A stretch of DNA of 64,000 bases from Plantago ovata (Eukaryota > Streptophyta > Magnoliopsida > Lamiales > Plantaginaceae). Made by a program: the position numbers and the translations under genes. The stretch covers positions 46,498,870 through 46,562,869 of the forward strand of contig CM051456.1 of the NCBI GenBank assembly GCA_028274465.1. Direction: 5' to 3'. A model generated the notes under the pieces. That model ran no database searches, was not told the origin of the DNA, and was given only the letters and a program-made list of their open reading frames with translations. Positions 60,452-64,000 of the stretch are shown here, piece after piece (the stretch's first letter is position 1; every line of letters starts with the position of its first letter).

Positions 60452-61534
60452 GCGCAGACAGGAGTCGAGTCAAAGAATTTAAACAATGGCGCTATCCGGG
60501 AGGCAACCCAGAGTTTTTATCGCTTTCTTTACTGCTTTTTTGCATGCATTCATTCTTGAACAATTTGCTTTTCATATGTTAATTTGTTCGTCTCTGTGTC
60601 TTATATGCTTATGTTATGTTTTAGTGAGATTTTTCGAGTGGTTTTATGAAGAAATTGGTTTCGGGGATTAAAAACCACGTTTTTTGTCGGAGATTTTGTC
60701 TCCCCACATCAGGGAGTGGGGGGCGAATCGCCCCGCACCTGGGGCGACTCGCCCCACGGTCCCTGATGGTCAAAAACGCGGATCTCTCCCCTTTCTCCTC
60801 ATTTCTTCATATCTTCACCATTCTTCCTCCCCAAAATCCGAACTACGCGATTTTAGTTTCAAATCTTCATAACTTCTTCATTTATTCACCAAATTTAGTG
60901 TTCTATAGCTTCAATCGAAGCCCATTACGTGCTCTTTCTTTCCATCCGAACAAATTTAACCCTAGTGCATTAGTTTTCCATATCTGAGGTATCTTCTTAT
61001 GAACCCTAATTTTTCAAAATTGGGGGTTTTCTAATTTGAGCTTCAATTATGCTTATATGATGCATGGGTAGGTTGTTTGTGTGATTAGAAGCGTAATTTG
61101 CTATCAATTGCATGCTTAATTATGCTTGGATTGTTCATTTGGGAATTTTGCTACTAGATGATATATCTTGTTATGCAATATATCTTTATCTTTGATTCCA
61201 TAAATATGATTGTGTTTATTGATGTAATGATGATGGATTTGATGGTAGAATGCTTAATTGTTGAGTATGAGGATTTATGATGCTAGAATTTTTCGCTTCT
61301 ATGGTATGAATTGAGGCTTGTTTTAGGATATTGGTTGTCTAGCAAGAGCATAATGTGATGTATTGCATGTAGTAGTTACATTGGTATGTTGCATGTTGAA
61401 GAAGCTAGGCTAGACATAAAGGATTTGGGGAGTTCGATCGTTGATTTTATCACTTGTGTGTTTCATTCTTACACTAGCATATGCATGAGTCAGTTTTGTG
61501 TCATACGAGGTACTAACTGTTGTTTGTAGGAACC
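60452..61534 (+). other. TE-G leader with palindromes and candidate intron
   Basis: Noncoding. GGGAGGCAACCC phrase at ~60498. Two GGGGCGANTCGCCCC palindromes at 60720-60734 and 60741-60755 are framed by CATCAGGGA (~60707) and TCCCTGATG (~60760), so the whole block could fold. Candidate intron 60989-61529: donor GAG|GTATCT, acceptor TTTGTAG, 541 bp. Confidence 0.65.
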
Positions 61535-62330
61535 ATGCCAAGGGAGAGAAGCATTCCCGTATGATTACTATGAAGTATTGGAGGGGGATCAATTACAACC
61601 ATGTCAAGAAGAGTGATCTCGTTAGAGGTGCGTCCGAGCCACGAACTCTTGCAACAACGTCGCGGATTATCCAAGAGGAGGAGCTAGAGTACACCTGGAG
61701 TAAGGACTCCTATGCCTATTCATGCACCACCGAAGGGACAGAAACAATTATTACGTCAGCAATCCATCACAAGGACTGCAAAGTTCGAGTAAATTGGATG
61801 GCACCGGGACGATCTTGCCGCGACGGATTCAATCTTGATTTCACAGTTGCTAGAAGGTTCTGAAGCGCTAGCTTGGTTCCAAAACATAATGACATGGGTG
61901 CCCAGCCCCTCTTAGGGGTGCCCCTTGACTGCCTCTAAAGGGAGTATCATATAGACATCGGTCGCATCAACCGTAGAGAATGTGGTCGACATTGGAAAAA
62001 ATGGTAGAAGACTTTTGAGTATCCGAGCAGCTTACTGTAACCTCCTCGGGGTGTAAAACGTTGGAGAGGGAGGCTCTGATACCACTGCTCTTTCCCCTTA
62101 AACAGTTCACAACCTATTGGAGGGCTACAGGATGGAGGATTCCATAACGGCGGCGGCTAATCTTGAGGATTCTATTCGACAATGCAACTCTACTGGCGAT
62201 GATGATGGTGACAGAAGTGACAATGTAGGCCATACGGACAATGATGATACTGATGGAGGAGTTGTTCCTATCAGGCCTATAAATGGAACTACCGCACCTA
62301 CCAAAAGACCTGATGATCACCTATAAGGCT
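61535..62330 (+). pseudogene. TE-G extra-ORF position, decayed or replaced
   Basis: ATG at 61535 (MPRERSIPV) meets a stop after nine codons. Little of the TE-E extra ORF is recognisable until the shared 3' flank resumes near 62370. The replaced stretch includes a reversed tRNA-iMet primer-type motif (62073-62084) and an unexplained open frame (61498-61863), so it may hold captured sequence from a copia element. Confidence 0.5.
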
Positions 62331-63935
62331 CCCAGAGCAGTCCCAATAACTCACAAACAGCATACTCAGCCGACCGAGGCCAAACCATGCGGTAACATCT
62401 AGTATCACATCTTATTTCCTCATTTTCTTACTGCTAGGGACTAGCGTTAATTTCATGAGGGGGGATGAGATTAAAGTAATCTAGTGTTGTTAGTTTGGAG
62501 CTTGCCAATGATGGTTCAGAGCTTGGTATTGGTAGGATGAGTATAGTACCTTGCATGTTTTATCCGTCTGCATTTGCATTTGCACGTTTACCGCTTTCTT
62601 AGTTTTTTAGGTTGCATTCACTGCATTCATCCTAGGATAGTCTTGCATGTTTTATATGGAGTTTATTGCCGAATGTTTTGAACTTTTTTTGGGTAGATCA
62701 ACTAACTATGCCATTAATCGTATGCTTCATCTCTATGAATTTGTTTGAGGTTTTTCTCGCTTGGCTAGTCACATTTATGTATTGCACTTAGTTAAGCTTG
62801 GTAGTCTCGACATCACTTAGTGGTGTTTTCTCTACTGCGGTTCACGAAGGCCTTTATAATAGGATGATGCATGTTAGGGTCTTATGGTTGTTTTCCCGAG
62901 TAATTATGTACCTAAGAGGCAACAAGTCTTCACCATGCTTTGAGATTGCTATATGCCTAGGAAGGAGGTAGTGTGAGGTTGTGTGGTCCTTTGATTATAA
63001 CCTATTCTTTCGAATAGGTTTGGGGAGGGGGTTACACTGTCATTAGACTTGTTTTTCGTTTTTCATTTCTGTGTTGTGAGTTTATTTTTCCTTTCTCGTA
63101 AATTTTGTACTCCAACCTATTCTTTCGAATAGGTTTAGGAAGTCGTTTGTGAGTCATTTTTGTTTCACTTTTTGTTATGCTACTGTTGGCTAAAAAAATA
63201 ATAAAAAAAAAGAGAAAGAAAAAATTCCAGGAAAAAAAAAAAGAAAAGAAACTGGAAAGAAAAAAAAAGAAAAAAAAAAAAGGAAAAGACCCCAAAAAAG
63301 CAAAGAAGGGTCCAAAAAAAGCCAAATAGCAGTTTAGCAAAGTGTTGTGTCTCATTTTCCAATTCTTGTAATGTTCGTAATCGTGTTGTAATTTTCTATT
63401 TTTTGTCTTTTGTTTTTGAGTGTAATCCGTTCAAGACCACCCTCGTTCTGCCATTCAGGAAGTGGTGAATAGCTTAAGACTTTGCTTGAGAGATGAGTAG
63501 AATAGGGGAGTGTTATCTTTTATAGGGAACCCTCCTTCGTTTGATGAGAGATAGTACTGGTTCGATCTCTTTGAGGGGAAGTCTTAAACTTGGTGAACAT
63601 CAGTAAGTCCTCAGTTTCATAGGCACGGGACAACGATTCGTATCTTAACATGTTTCATTACGTCATCACTGACTAGGTCCAGGTAGAGAATGTTACGAGA
63701 GACTATCTTGTTTTAACATAAGTGCTTATGTGGATGTGTATGAGTCAATGGAGGCATTCTTCAACCTATATTCATGTTTTGATTTGTATGGTTTTTGTTC
63801 ATATGTTTTTTGATAGATTCAGTAGATTAGTTCATTTTATTTGGCATGAGACTCCATTTTATGTGTTGCATTGTTTTTTGCATTAGAGTCTAGCTTAGTT
63901 GCTTGAGGACAAGCAAAGGTTCGGTTTGGGGAGTT
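62331..63935 (+). other. TE-G 3' noncoding: twin hairpins, purine tract, polypurine tract
   Basis: Twin hairpins at 62999-63020 and 63114-63135 (arms AACCTATTC and GAATAGGTT, loop TTTC). Nearly pure purine at 63190-63320. Polypurine tract GGTTTGGGGAGTT at 63923-63935. No gene; frames over the purine tract are low-complexity artefacts. Confidence 0.75.
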
Positions 63936-64000
63936 TGATGAATGTGTATTTTACACTTTCATTCGAGTCTTTTTCACCTAGTTTAGCTATCCTCTATGTT
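63936..64000 (+). repeat. TE-G 3' LTR, first 65 bp
   Basis: TGATGAATGTGTATTTTAC..., matching 57534 onward, cut by the end of the window. Confidence 0.93.

Larger units (their letters stand above)
57534..64000 (+). mobile_element. TE-G: Athila-like non-autonomous element, 3' LTR cut by the window end
   Basis: LTR, tRNA-Asp-type primer site, gag-protease frame, leader intron, decayed extra ORF, twin hairpins, purine-rich tract, polypurine tract and the first 65 bp of the 3' LTR. Same structure as TE-E and close in sequence, in opposite orientation. Inserted in the TE-E 5' LTR. Confidence 0.88.

Overview
This window is nuclear DNA from a flowering plant, most likely a eudicot. Every recognisable coding stretch belongs to an LTR retrotransposon, a three-repeat TTTAGGG (plant-type telomere) tract is present, and primer-binding sites match plant tRNA-iMet and tRNA-Asp. 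No host gene, rRNA, tRNA gene or CRISPR array is visible. It looks like nested, heterochromatic repeat DNA.

Layout, with element names used below. TE-A (15-23657, +) is a Ty3/gypsy element of Tat type with both LTRs, a 5-bp target duplication (GCCAT), gag-protease-pol, and a long antisense gene between pol and the 3' LTR. TE-B (11135-21397, +) is a SIRE-like Ty1/copia element inserted in that antisense gene (duplication CAAGG). It lost half its 5' LTR plus gag to mid-RT, but keeps RT-RNase H, a hairpin array, a long envelope-like region and a full 3' LTR. TE-C (1-14 and 23658-28202, -) is the older SIRE-like element into which TE-A jumped; gag, protease, primer site and 5' LTR are visible.

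From 26631 to 36574, four SIRE-like LTRs alternate with three nearly identical 1224-bp spacers (period 2795 bp). Diagnostic variants show that this array arose by unequal crossing-over between LTRs. TE-D (35017-40124, -) is the 3' half of another SIRE-like element (3' LTR plus envelope-like region).

TE-E (40125-57533, -) is an Athila-like gypsy element inserted in TE-D. It encodes gag-protease and an extra ORF but no RT, RNase H or integrase. TE-F (45745-55082, +) is a Ty1/copia element inserted in the TE-E protease (duplication GCACG). TE-G (57534 to the window end, +) is a second Athila-like element of the same non-autonomous type, inserted in the TE-E 5' LTR.

Nothing here is likely to be autonomous: every gag-pol has stops, frameshifts or deletions. 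The most interesting signals are non-coding or structural: an eight-hairpin array with a constant loop and co-varying stems in TE-B; three stop-free, multiple-of-three intron-like cassettes conserved between TE-B and TE-D; an antisense transcription unit with TATA box and introns in TE-A; the base-resolved LTR crossover; conserved palindromes and hairpins in the Athila-like pair; and a telomere-repeat insertion in the TE-F 3' LTR. Coordinates, motifs and alignments were read by eye; no search or folding program was run.
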